A stretch of 10,772 nt of DNA, taken from contig PXAI01000053.1 of the NCBI GenBank assembly GCA_003567135.1, positions 1 through 10,772 on the forward strand, in the 5' to 3' direction. A program made the translations under genes and the position numbers. The number at the start of each line of letters is the position of its first letter. The stretch's first letter is position 1. This stretch comes from Balneolia bacterium. GTDB taxonomy: Bacteria; Bacteroidota; Rhodothermia; Balneolales; Cyclonatronaceae. The notes under the pieces were generated by a model. It saw only the letters and a list, made by a program, of their open reading frames with translations, had not been told where the DNA came from and did no database searches. Positions 1 to 7,227 of this stretch are shown one piece after another.

Positions 1-830
1 AATTTGGCAAATTTCACCATATCGGCATCGGTCAGAATTCGTTTTGTGAGTCCTTCCAGCTCGGGCGAACTGGATCGTTTTTCCAGATCGGCAATCACTT
101 CGCGGGATGTCTCCTCAAGCGCGGGGAATTGATAAACCTCCTCAAAATAGGCCCGGATGATATCCGTACCGCGGGAGTAAAGCTCTTTTGTATCCGCTGA
201 TCCCTTCTCGTAATCCTTCCGGAGTTTTTTGATTTCCGACTCCATTTCCTGAAGAGGGTTTTTGAAAACAGGAATCTCAACCTGCTTTTCCTCAACGGGT
301 TCCGGTTTTGGAGGGAAGATTTTTTCCCGATAGCGGTAGATCAGCCAGATCAGAATCGCCAGAACCAGCGCACCGATGATCCACGGAAGGAGAGAAGCGG
401 CAAAATCGAAAATAGGCTTGAGCGGACGCAGCTGAGCCTCTTCATCAAGCGTTGAGCGGAAGTAAATCTGAACCGGATGAACCGAAGTTATCGCAGTATC
501 CTGATCCGTGATTTCCAGAATCTGAAGTCCGCTGATGAGCGTATCCTCCGTGCCGAAAAACTGCAGGGAAACGGCAAGGCTGTCCCTGTTCGCCGATTGC
601 CGGAACCGCTGAATTCGGCGCACTTCGAAGGGATCATCAAAGGAAGCGGAATCGGGAAAGATGACGTCATCCGCATCCGGATTAAAACGATGTACGATGC
701 TCAGTTCAAAGGTGTCTCCGGCGCGAAGCGTATCCCGCGAGGTATGTACCACAGCCTGCTGCGCCTGAAGAAAGTCGGCGGCGATCAGGCAGATCGCAAC
801 AGCAAAAATGATATGGTTGAAGCGGAGCAT
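1..830 (-). CDS. Bat-operon-type membrane protein (DUF4381/BatD-like), 3' end outside window
   Basis: Reading from ATG at 830 down to base 1 gives 276 residues without a stop; the C-terminus lies beyond the left edge. Residues 1-24 look like a signal peptide (MLRFNHIIFAVAIC followed by a LQAQ cleavage region). Residues 25-145 are a beta-rich exported domain, about 147-166 are one strong transmembrane helix (LLPWIIGALVLAILIWLIY), and 167-276 are a charged, mostly helical cytoplasmic domain with a proline-rich linker (FPPKPEP). The helical part has the pattern RAYFEEVY.FPALEETSRE and ends in DADMVKFAK, which resembles the tail of proteins that follow DUF58 genes in Bat operons. The start overlaps the stop of the DUF58 gene by one base (TGATG), so the two are probably translationally coupled. 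The family name is from memory of such operons and is less certain than the topology. Its role is inferred as a membrane part of a MoxR/Bat-type complex. Confidence 0.8.
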   Translation of the reverse strand, partial: MLRFNHIIFAVAICLIAADFLQAQQAVVHTSRDTLRAGDTFELSIVHRFNPDADDVIFPDSASFDDPFEVRRIQRFRQSANRDSLAVSLQFFGTEDTLISGLQILEITDQDTAITSVHPVQIYFRSTLDEEAQLRPLKPIFDFAASLLPWIIGALVLAILIWLIYRYREKIFPPKPEPVEEKQVEIPVFKNPLQEMESEIKKLRKDYEKGSADTKELYSRGTDIIRAYFEEVYQFPALEETSREVIADLEKRSSSPELEGLTKRILTDADMVKFAK

Positions 831-1705
831 CAGCGGCGGAGTTGGCGTTTTTGAAACAGCGAAATGAGCGGCTGAATGTACGAATTATTGGTTAAAAGAC
901 GCACGTGATCCACGTTCAGTTTTCGCATTTTCCGGCGTGTTTCCTCAATCTGCTGAAGCCGTTTTGCGCGGTATTCGTTTCTGACGCGCTCACTCGACGT
1001 GTCAATTACGGTATAGCTGCCGGTTTCGGTATCCAGAAAGGGAACGAGGCCCATGTAGGGAAGATCGTTCTCCACTTCATCGTCGATAGAAAGACAGATG
1101 ACGTCGTGTTTTTGATTGAGGATATTCAGCTGGCGCTCGTAGCCTGAATCCTGAAAATCGCTGATCAGCGTGATAATCGCCCTTCGCTTCATCAGGCGGC
1201 TCACGTATTCAATCGCCACCTTGATTTCCGTTCCGCTGGATTTCGGTTTGGTCACAAAAAGCTCTCTGATCAGCCTTAAAACGTGCGTTTTTCCTTTTCG
1301 GGGAGGGATTACTTTTTCGATCGTATCCGTAAATAAGATCAGGCCGACCTTATCATTATTCTTGATCGCGCTGAACGCCAGAATTGCGGCAAGTTCGGTA
1401 GCCAGATCAATCTTCCGCTGATTTAAACTTCCGAAAAGTCCGCTGGTAGAAATATCCACACAAAGCATGAGCGTCTGTTCCCGCTCTTCCTCAAAAATCT
1501 TGATGTAGGGTTCATCCGACCGCGCCGTTACGTTCCAGTCGATCAGGCGAATGTCGTCGCCAAACTGATACGGACGAACCTCTGAAAAAACCATGCCGCG
1601 CCCTTTGAATGCGGAGTTGTATTCTCCGCCAAAAAGATTGTTTACCAATCCTTTGGTACGAATCTCGAGGGTCCGGATTTTTTTAAAAATTTCTCTCGTT
1701 ATCAT
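830..1705 (-). CDS. DUF58 domain protein (vWA-like, Bat operon)
   Basis: A complete 291-residue protein, of usual length for soluble DUF58 proteins. Residues 44-62 carry the family signature (RPYQFGDDIRLIDWNVTAR), and a von Willebrand A-like fold follows with a MIDAS-type DxSxS at D84-S86-S88 (VDISTSG). Further strands end at LILFTD (about 122-127) and ITLISDF (about 178-184). There is no signal peptide or membrane helix, so it is probably cytoplasmic. In known operons of this type, DUF58 proteins work with a MoxR AAA+ ATPase and with vWA membrane proteins (BatA/BatB). Here the partner downstream is a membrane protein, but no MoxR gene is next to the start; the divergent ald gene is 160 bases away. 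The ATG start at 1705 has no in-frame ATG upstream, and only a weak GAG precedes it. The exact function is unknown for the family. Confidence 0.9.
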   Translation of the reverse strand: MITREIFKKIRTLEIRTKGLVNNLFGGEYNSAFKGRGMVFSEVRPYQFGDDIRLIDWNVTARSDEPYIKIFEEEREQTLMLCVDISTSGLFGSLNQRKIDLATELAAILAFSAIKNNDKVGLILFTDTIEKVIPPRKGKTHVLRLIRELFVTKPKSSGTEIKVAIEYVSRLMKRRAIITLISDFQDSGYERQLNILNQKHDVICLSIDDEVENDLPYMGLVPFLDTETGSYTVIDTSSERVRNEYRAKRLQQIEETRRKMRKLNVDHVRLLTNNSYIQPLISLFQKRQLRR

Positions 1706-1762
1706 CTCAATAATTGCCAGATTACAGGACTTACGGCAATGTATACAGGTGTCCGTATGTCA

Positions 1763-1794
1763 TTGTAAATTCGGGCTGAGGTTCAGTATCTTTA
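1763..1794 (+). promoter_or_regulatory. candidate ald promoter (Bacteroidota-type)
   Basis: TATCTTTA at 1787-1794 matches TAnnTTTG in seven of eight positions, and a TTG at 1763-1765 lies 21 bases upstream. Transcription would start near 1800, giving a leader of about 65 bases for ald. The match is imperfect and the motif is short, so this is tentative. No clear equivalent was found for the divergent DUF58 gene. Confidence 0.3.
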
Positions 1795-1853
1795 GGCGAC
1801 GAAAAAATGTAATGAAACGTGTATCTCATTACGTCTAACAGAAACGCTATTAT

Positions 1854-1859
1854 AAGGAA
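1854..1859 (+). promoter_or_regulatory. ribosome binding site of ald
   Basis: AAGGAA lies six bases before the ATG at 1866. It is the only purine-rich Shine-Dalgarno-like site at good spacing before a complete gene in the window, and it supports the chosen ald start. Confidence 0.6.
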
Positions 1860-1865
1860 TTTTTC

Positions 1866-2990
1866 ATGTTAATAGGTGTACCAAAGGAAATCAAGGTTCA
1901 CGAAAACAGAGTAGCATTGTTGCCTACCGGAGTAGTTGACCTGAAACGAAACGGCCATTCGGTTATTATTGAAAAAAACGCCGGCCTCGCAAGCGGTTAT
2001 CCCGATGAGGAATACGTGGAAGCGGGCGCTGAAGTTATTGATTCGGCTGAAGAAGTCTGGGCGAAAGCTGAGATGATTATGAAAGTTAAAGAGCCTGTCG
2101 CCAAAGAGTATCCTCTGATGCGCAAAGGCCAGATAATTTTTACCTATTTCCACTTTGCCGCCAGCGAAGAGCTTACGCGCGCGGTGATTGAGTCGGAATG
2201 TATTGCCATTGCCTACGAAACCGTGGAGCGCATCGACGGATCGCTTCCGCTGCTTATTCCGATGAGCGAAGTTGCCGGAAGAATGTCGGTTCAGGAAGGC
2301 GCAAAATTCCTGGAGCGTGTTCAGGGCGGACGCGGCGTGCTTCTGGGCGGAATTCCCGGCGTGCCTCCCGCTAACGTTATGGTTCTCGGCGGCGGAATTG
2401 TCGGCGTAAACGCGGCAAAAATCGCCGCAGGAATGGGCGCAAACGTATTTATTTTTGACATCAACGTTCAGCGCCTGCGCCAGCTTGATGACTTCATGCC
2501 GAAAAACCTGACAACTGTGTACTCATCCGAGCTGAATATCCGCCAGATGCTTCCGCTGATGGACCTGGTTATCGGTGCGGTTCTCATTCCCGGTGCGAAG
2601 GCTCCGAGGCTGATCCGCCGTGATATGCTCAAAACGATGAAACCGGGCGCGGTAATTGTGGATGTGGCCATCGATCAGGGCGGATGCATCGAAACCGCAA
2701 AACCAACCACGCACGACGATCCGATTTACGTTATTGATGATGTGGTTCATTACTGCGTGGCCAACATGCCGGGCGCCGTTCCGCATACTTCAACGCAGGG
2801 ACTCACCAACGTTACGATGCCGTACGCAATTCAGCTTGCAAACAAGGGATGGCAGCGCGCAATCCGCGAAAATCGCGAGCTGGAACACGGCCTCAACATC
2901 GCTGAAGGCGCTGTTGTGTACAAAGATGTCGCCGAAGCGTTCGACATTGAATACACGCCGATCACCAAGTTTATGGCACAGCACGCATAA
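1866..2990 (+). CDS. ald: alanine dehydrogenase
   Basis: A 374-residue protein, close to the family length of about 370. It catalyses the NAD-linked reversible deamination of L-alanine to pyruvate and ammonia (EC 1.4.1.1) in the cytoplasm. The residues known to matter in this family are in place with the usual numbering: R15 (HENRVAL) and K75 (KVKEP) for pyruvate binding, and H96 (TYFHFA) and D270 (VAIDQGG) for catalysis. The NAD-binding glycine motif GGGIVG is at 175-180, and the conserved tail of the NAD domain reads DDVVHYCVANMPGAVPHTST. The start has an AAGGAA ribosome binding site. The gene appears to be a single transcription unit: divergent from the DUF58 gene on the left and closed by an intrinsic terminator 22 bases after the stop. 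Nothing is broken or missing. Confidence 0.97.
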   Translation: MLIGVPKEIKVHENRVALLPTGVVDLKRNGHSVIIEKNAGLASGYPDEEYVEAGAEVIDSAEEVWAKAEMIMKVKEPVAKEYPLMRKGQIIFTYFHFAASEELTRAVIESECIAIAYETVERIDGSLPLLIPMSEVAGRMSVQEGAKFLERVQGGRGVLLGGIPGVPPANVMVLGGGIVGVNAAKIAAGMGANVFIFDINVQRLRQLDDFMPKNLTTVYSSELNIRQMLPLMDLVIGAVLIPGAKAPRLIRRDMLKTMKPGAVIVDVAIDQGGCIETAKPTTHDDPIYVIDDVVHYCVANMPGAVPHTSTQGLTNVTMPYAIQLANKGWQRAIRENRELEHGLNIAEGAVVYKDVAEAFDIEYTPITKFMAQHA

Positions 2991-3011
2991 ACAAGGTTAT
3001 CTCATTTTAAA

Positions 3012-3048
3012 ATGCCCGTTTGTGATTCGTCGCAAACGGGTATTTTTT
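3012..3048 (+). terminator. intrinsic terminator after ald
   Basis: CCCGTTTGTG (3015-3024) pairs with CGCAAACGGG (3031-3040) around the six-base loop ATTCGT, with one T-G wobble. Flanking A and T bases extend the stem, and it runs straight into TATTTTTTT. The position, 22 bases after the ald stop, fits. Confidence 0.88.
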
Positions 3049-3281
3049 TGGGTAGCCCGGATTATTCACCAAAGCCTGCCCCGACTAATTCGGGAAGAAA
3101 GTCGCCGTCTTAAGCCATACTCAAATTTGAAAGAGTGCATAAATTTCCAATATAGATATGGTTCAAATGCTTAGACCGCATATTTTTTTTCTTAGTGAGT
3201 AATTCGGGCTGATGATTTCCGGCAACTTTCACTAAATTCAAAGTTCTGAACGTCACATAAATAACTTCTGATTACTGGATT

Positions 3282-6200
3282 ATGAGAATATTACTTACCG
3301 CTCTTCTTTTTCTGATTCCCGCTCTTGAGGCTTTTTCACAGGAAATTACGCCGCAATGGATTCGCTATCAGTCTATTTCACCGGATGGAAACCATATCGC
3401 CTTCACCTATATGGGCGATATTTACCGCGTTCCGGCAGAGGGCGGTGAGGCGCGTCAGCTTACGTTCCACAGCGCGCATGATTTTATGCCGGTCTGGAGT
3501 AACAATGGTTCCAAAATCGCGTTCGCATCCGACCGCTACGGTAATTTTAATGTTTATGTGATGGATGCGATGGGTGGCGAGGCAACACGCCTTACGTTCC
3601 ATTCGAACGATGAACATCCCTACACGTTTTCTCACGACGATTCCAGCGTTATTTTCGGTGCGGTGCGTCAGGATGACGTCAATCATCGTCAGTTTCCGGC
3701 GATGTCGCAGCCTGAGCTGTACAGCGTGCCGGTTGAAGGCGGACGCGTCGATCAGGTATTTACGATTCCGGCTGAATACGTTCAGATCAGTCCTGATGGC
3801 TCGAAAATGGTTTATCACGATAAAAAGGGCGGCGAAAACGAGTGGCGGAAACATCACCGCTCGGCCATCGCACGCGATATCTGGCTGTATGATGTGAACG
3901 AGGATTCGCATCGTCAGCTTACCTTTTTCAACGGCGAAGACCGGAATCCCGTTTTCGATTCCGACGCATCCCATATCTACTTTCTCAGCGAGCGTAACGG
4001 CGATTCCAACGTCCACGTGATGCACACCGATACACCCGATGAAGTACTTCAGCTCACTGATTTTGAATTTCATCCGGTGCGTTTTCTAAGCTATGGAAAC
4101 GGGCGCCTGGCATTCGGATATGACGGCGAACTGTACACCATGGAGCCCGGCGGCGAACCACAAAAAGTGGATGTCACGATCCGCACACAGTCTGTTCAGA
4201 ACACCGATAAATACATCACCATTAACGGCGGCGTTCAGGAAATGGCGGTTTCGCCTAATGGCAAGGAAATTGCGTTTATTGCGCGCGGTGAGGTTTTTGT
4301 CACATCCACAGACGGTTCTTTTACCAAGCGCATCACCACCACGCCACAGCGGGAACGTTTTGTAACGTTTACACCGGATGGTGACGCCGTGGTTTACGCC
4401 AGCGAGCGCGACGGGCAGTGGAATATTTATCAGACCAAACGCGTGCGCAGCGAAGAGCCGTTTTTCTACGCGTCAACGCTGCTGGAAGAAACTGTTTTAG
4501 TGAAGGGGGATGAGGACAGCTATATGCCATCATTTTCGCCGGATGGAAAAAAGCTGGCGTACATTGCCGGCCGCAGAACCCTTCGGGTGATGAATCTCGA
4601 AACCCGCGAAACCAGAGATCTGCTCACACCTGAAGATCTGTTTCACATGCAGGATGGCGACCAGTATTTCACCTGGAGCCCCGACAGCAAATGGCTGCTC
4701 GTTGGCTGGAGAAAATTGCTCCACAATGCTGAAGTGCTGCTTCTTGCCGCGGATGGCAGCAAGCGTCAAAATCTTACCGAAAGCGGATTTATGGATATGA
4801 GTCCGAAGTGGATAGGCAACGGCGAGAAAATCATCTGGTTTACCACCCGCGACGGCCTGAAAGCCTATGCCAACAGCGGCGCCCGCGAGCGTGATGTGTA
4901 CGGAATGTTTCTGACGGAGGAAGCGTGGGATAAATACAATCTCAGCGAAAACGACTACAAACTCCTGAATGCCGTGGAAGAAGCGCTTAACGGGGATGAT
5001 AATGGCGATGATGAGGAAAAACCGCTTGAACCGGAACTGGATCGTGTTCGCGACCGGATGGCGAGGCTGACAATTCACTCGAGTATGCTCAGCGATGCCG
5101 TGCTTTCAAAAGATGGTGAAACGCTATACTACCTGACCCGTTTCGAGGATAACACAAATCTCTGGCAGACTAACCTCCGCACGCGCGAAACGAGTCAGGC
5201 CATAAGGCTGAACACGGGTCCGGGAAGCCTGGTATGGGATAACGATATGGATAATCTTTATCTGCTCAGCCGGGGTACCATATCCAAACTTGATCCTGCG
5301 GGCGGTTCAGCCACTCCGATCAGAATTTCCGGAGAGATGACTTACGATGCCGTTGCAGAACGTGAACACATGCTGGAGCACGTTTACATCCGCACAAAAA
5401 ACGCGTTTTACGAGCCGACTTTCCACGGCAACGACTGGGATTTGCTGTATCAGGAGTATCAGAAATATCTCCCGCACATCGGCAATTCCTACGAGTTCGC
5501 CGAAATGCTTTCCGAGATGATTGGTGAGCTGAATGTTTCGCACGCCGGTGCGAGGTTCAATACATCCATCGATAATGCGGACGCTACAGCATCACTTGGA
5601 ATTTTTAAGGATTATGATCACGAAGGGGATGGCATCAAAATCGCAGAAATCATCCAGGGCGGCCCGCTGGATCGTTCGGCGTTTAATTTGAGTGCGGGGA
5701 TGATCATCCGGAAAATCGACGGTGAAACCGTTTCGGCAGATCGCGACGTGGCGCAGTACCTGAACCGGAAAGCGGATAGTTTTACACTTCTTGAAGTAAC
5801 CGATGTCAACGGCGGAAATGCGCGACAGATCACCGTGAAGCCGATAACGCTGGGGCAGGAGAGGAGCCTGCTTTATCAGCGTTTTGTGCGTATGAACGAG
5901 CGCGAAGTGGATGAGCGCAGTGAAGGCAGGCTGGGCTACGTTCACATTCCCGGCATGGGTGACGGACCGTTCCGCAGCATCATCCACGATATGCTTGGAC
6001 GCTGGAGCGAGCGCGAGGCGGTAATCGTGGATACGCGCTTCAACGGCGGCGGCGATCTTGTTGCCGACCTTGCGATGTTTTTCACAGGCACCGATTTTAA
6101 CACCTACGCCATGGAAGACCGCGCCGTAGGCGGGGAGCCAACCCTGCAATGGACGAAGCCGACACTCACTATGTTCAACGAGGCCAACTACTCCGACGGA

Positions 6201-6479
6201 CACTGCTACGCCAGCGCCTACTCTGAACTCGAAATCGGAATCACCGTAGGAATGCCGGTTCCCGGAACCTGCAGCTTCGCCGGCTGGTCAGCGCTGCCCG
6301 ACGGAACCCGCTGGGGAATCGTGCCCGTCAGCGCAAGAAATATGTCCGGTGAATGGATGGAAAACAACCAAACCTACCCTCAAATCCAGGTCAAAAACAT
6401 GCCCGGCGTAGTTGATCAGGGCCGCGACCAGCAGCTCGAAAGAGCGGTGGAGGCGATGCTGGAGTATTTGGATGAATAA
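3282..6479 (+). CDS. secreted tricorn-type protease (beta-propellers, PDZ, S41 peptidase)
   Basis: A 1065-residue protein, about the length of archaeal tricorn protease. Residues 1-20 form a signal peptide (MRILLTALLFLIPALEAFSQ), so it probably works in the periplasm or outside the cell. Residues about 25-310 and 320-680 are PD40/WD40-like propeller repeats, shown by recurring SPDG..IAF and GG.a..LTFH motifs. An acidic linker (GDDNGDDEE) falls within the end of the second propeller. Next come the tricorn C1 region with the S753-H754 pair (ELNVSHAG), a PDZ domain (about 768-856) and the S41 core (about 884-1060). NGGG precedes the likely nucleophile S971 in NYSDGH, and E1027 (MENNQ) sits where the tricorn glutamate is expected. 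The serine, histidine and glutamate of the family's catalytic set therefore look intact, and activity is likely. The usual GVxPDIEV stretch is changed to QTYPQIQV. The start has no Shine-Dalgarno sequence, but the signal peptide begins exactly at this ATG. No partner gene is adjacent. Confidence 0.93.
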   Translation: MRILLTALLFLIPALEAFSQEITPQWIRYQSISPDGNHIAFTYMGDIYRVPAEGGEARQLTFHSAHDFMPVWSNNGSKIAFASDRYGNFNVYVMDAMGGEATRLTFHSNDEHPYTFSHDDSSVIFGAVRQDDVNHRQFPAMSQPELYSVPVEGGRVDQVFTIPAEYVQISPDGSKMVYHDKKGGENEWRKHHRSAIARDIWLYDVNEDSHRQLTFFNGEDRNPVFDSDASHIYFLSERNGDSNVHVMHTDTPDEVLQLTDFEFHPVRFLSYGNGRLAFGYDGELYTMEPGGEPQKVDVTIRTQSVQNTDKYITINGGVQEMAVSPNGKEIAFIARGEVFVTSTDGSFTKRITTTPQRERFVTFTPDGDAVVYASERDGQWNIYQTKRVRSEEPFFYASTLLEETVLVKGDEDSYMPSFSPDGKKLAYIAGRRTLRVMNLETRETRDLLTPEDLFHMQDGDQYFTWSPDSKWLLVGWRKLLHNAEVLLLAADGSKRQNLTESGFMDMSPKWIGNGEKIIWFTTRDGLKAYANSGARERDVYGMFLTEEAWDKYNLSENDYKLLNAVEEALNGDDNGDDEEKPLEPELDRVRDRMARLTIHSSMLSDAVLSKDGETLYYLTRFEDNTNLWQTNLRTRETSQAIRLNTGPGSLVWDNDMDNLYLLSRGTISKLDPAGGSATPIRISGEMTYDAVAEREHMLEHVYIRTKNAFYEPTFHGNDWDLLYQEYQKYLPHIGNSYEFAEMLSEMIGELNVSHAGARFNTSIDNADATASLGIFKDYDHEGDGIKIAEIIQGGPLDRSAFNLSAGMIIRKIDGETVSADRDVAQYLNRKADSFTLLEVTDVNGGNARQITVKPITLGQERSLLYQRFVRMNEREVDERSEGRLGYVHIPGMGDGPFRSIIHDMLGRWSEREAVIVDTRFNGGGDLVADLAMFFTGTDFNTYAMEDRAVGGEPTLQWTKPTLTMFNEANYSDGHCYASAYSELEIGITVGMPVPGTCSFAGWSALPDGTRWGIVPVSARNMSGEWMENNQTYPQIQVKNMPGVVDQGRDQQLERAVEAMLEYLDE

Positions 6480-6540
6480 GAATGTTTTTCATTGAAAATG
6501 GGGAATTGGTGGGTGATTAAGTAGTTGAAAAGAATAGATT

Positions 6541-6582
6541 CGGGTTGCGGGTTGCGGGTTTCGGGTTTCGGGTTGCGGGTTT
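6541..6582 (+). repeat. degenerate heptamer array, six units
   Basis: Six units of CGGGTT plus one base (G, G, T, T, G, T) run head to tail without interruption. Written in the other phase, the unit is DCGGGTT, with a variable first base. The same unit appears in inverse orientation at 10544-10592. The last unit could also pair with AAACCCG at 6601-6607. Confidence 0.95.
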
Positions 6583-6615
6583 TTCGTGAGTTCAGCGCTT
6601 AAACCCGACTCCCAT

Positions 6616-6866
6616 CGCCCCAACCATGTCATCCCGCAATCGGGCTGTAAAGTTGTTTAGGAACGAATGGTTACACGATATGCGGGATCTTCCAGCGTAA
6701 TTCTTGGACAAATCGTGTTGAGGCTAAGATCGCCGCCCAAAATGGCACCAGCGCTTTTGTGCTACCATCTTTAAGCGACTGATGACTGAGTTTGTACCAC
6801 GTTGGAAGATCCCGTATAAATCCTCGCTATCGCGAGAGGATTTTACGGGATGACAGCTTCGGGGCG
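6616..6866 (+). repeat. structured inverted-end element, copy A1
   Basis: The inner ends TGTCATCCCG (6627-6636) and CGGGATGACA (6846-6855) are perfect inverted repeats. Outside them CGCCCC (6616-6621) faces GGGGCG (6861-6866). Inside, ATCCCGCA (6631-6638) can pair with TGCGGGAT (6681-6688), and ATCCCGT (6809-6815) with ACGGGAT (6845-6851). Alternatively GGGATCTTCCAGCGT (6684-6698) can pair with ACGTTGGAAGATCCC (6799-6813). There is no open reading frame of note and no transposase. It is non-coding and MITE-like or a structured-RNA gene. Copies A2 and B share its orientation. Confidence 0.9.
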
Positions 6867-6914
6867 TCTTGGTGTTGGTTATAGTGAATTACCTCGTCGT
6901 CTCCTAACTGCCAT

Positions 6915-7168
6915 CGCTCCAGAACTGTCATCCCGCAATAGGGCTGTAAAGTTTTTTAGGAACAGATGGTTACACGATATGCGGGATCTTCCAGCGTTAC
7001 TATTGGACAGATCGTATTGAGGCTAAAAATCGTCGCCCGAAATGGCATCAGCGCTTTTTTGTTCTACCATCTTTAAGCGACCGACGACCGAGTTTGTACC
7101 ACGTTGGAAGATCCCGTATAAATCCTCGCTATCGCGAGAGGATTTTACGGGATGACAGCTTCGGGGCG
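6915..7168 (+). repeat. structured inverted-end element, copy A2
   Basis: This is a second copy, 299 bases downstream of A1 in the same orientation, with core ends at 6926-6935 and 7148-7157. By eye roughly nine bases in ten match A1, and the last 60 or so bases (from ACGTTGGAAG at 7101) are identical. The left outer end reads CGCTCC instead of CGCCCC; the right GGGGCG is kept (7163-7168). The inner stem arms are 6983-6997 and 7101-7115. The differences from A1 lie mostly in the unpaired middle. Confidence 0.9.
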
Positions 7169-7187
7169 TTGATAGGCGTGCTCTACA

Positions 7188-7227
7188 AACCCGCAACTCT
7201 TCTTCCCCCCAATAATCCGTAATCAAT
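7188..7227 (-). repeat. right border of repeat locus A, overlapping the uvrA stop
   Basis: It reads AACCCGC (7188-7194), a CT-rich stretch, then AATAATCCGTAATCAAT (7211-7227). The last 17 bases are identical to 10617-10633 at the other repeat locus. They cover the uvrA stop codon (7223-7225) and part of its last sense codon. On the minus strand the CT-rich part reads GGAAGAAGAGTTGCGGGTT, like the units at 10161-10208. Confidence 0.8.

Larger units (their letters stand above)
6480..7222. other. convergent intergenic region filled with repeats
   Basis: This 743-base gap between the 3' ends of the protease and uvrA holds no credible gene. It contains, in order, about 60 AT-rich bases, a heptamer array (6541-6582), two tandem copies of a structured element (6616-6866 and 6915-7168), one inverted heptamer (7188-7194) and a 17-nt border (7211-7227). 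No clear intrinsic terminator follows the protease gene. Confidence 0.8.

Noticed and set aside
477..854. Plus-strand open frame of 125 codons
   Set aside because: It is antisense to the membrane protein gene, which has a signal peptide, a transmembrane helix and a coupled start.
2656..3174. Plus-strand open frame of 172 codons overlapping ald and its terminator
   Set aside because: It is in another frame within ald, crosses a clear intrinsic terminator, and has an arginine- and serine-rich composition typical of a shadow frame.
1768..3212. AATTCGGGCTGA found upstream of both ald (1768-1779) and the protease gene (3201-3212)
   Set aside because: A few repeated 12-mers are expected by chance in a window of this size, and the flanks do not match.
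3049..3281. Promoter or small gene between ald and the protease
   Set aside because: Partial -7 matches (TAAATTTC at 3140, TATTTTTT at 3181) have no TTG at the right distance. No credible frame is present, only a short hairpin at 3080-3094.
7101..7157. Right hairpin of copy A2 as an intrinsic terminator for uvrA
   Set aside because: On the minus strand the hairpin is followed by CTTCCAACG rather than a T run. Protection of the mRNA end is possible but not shown.
7023..7226. Minus-strand open frame of 67 codons across copy A2
   Set aside because: It lies entirely in repeat sequence, its residues follow from the heptamer and inverted-end motifs, and it has no start signal. It is a by-product of the repeat.
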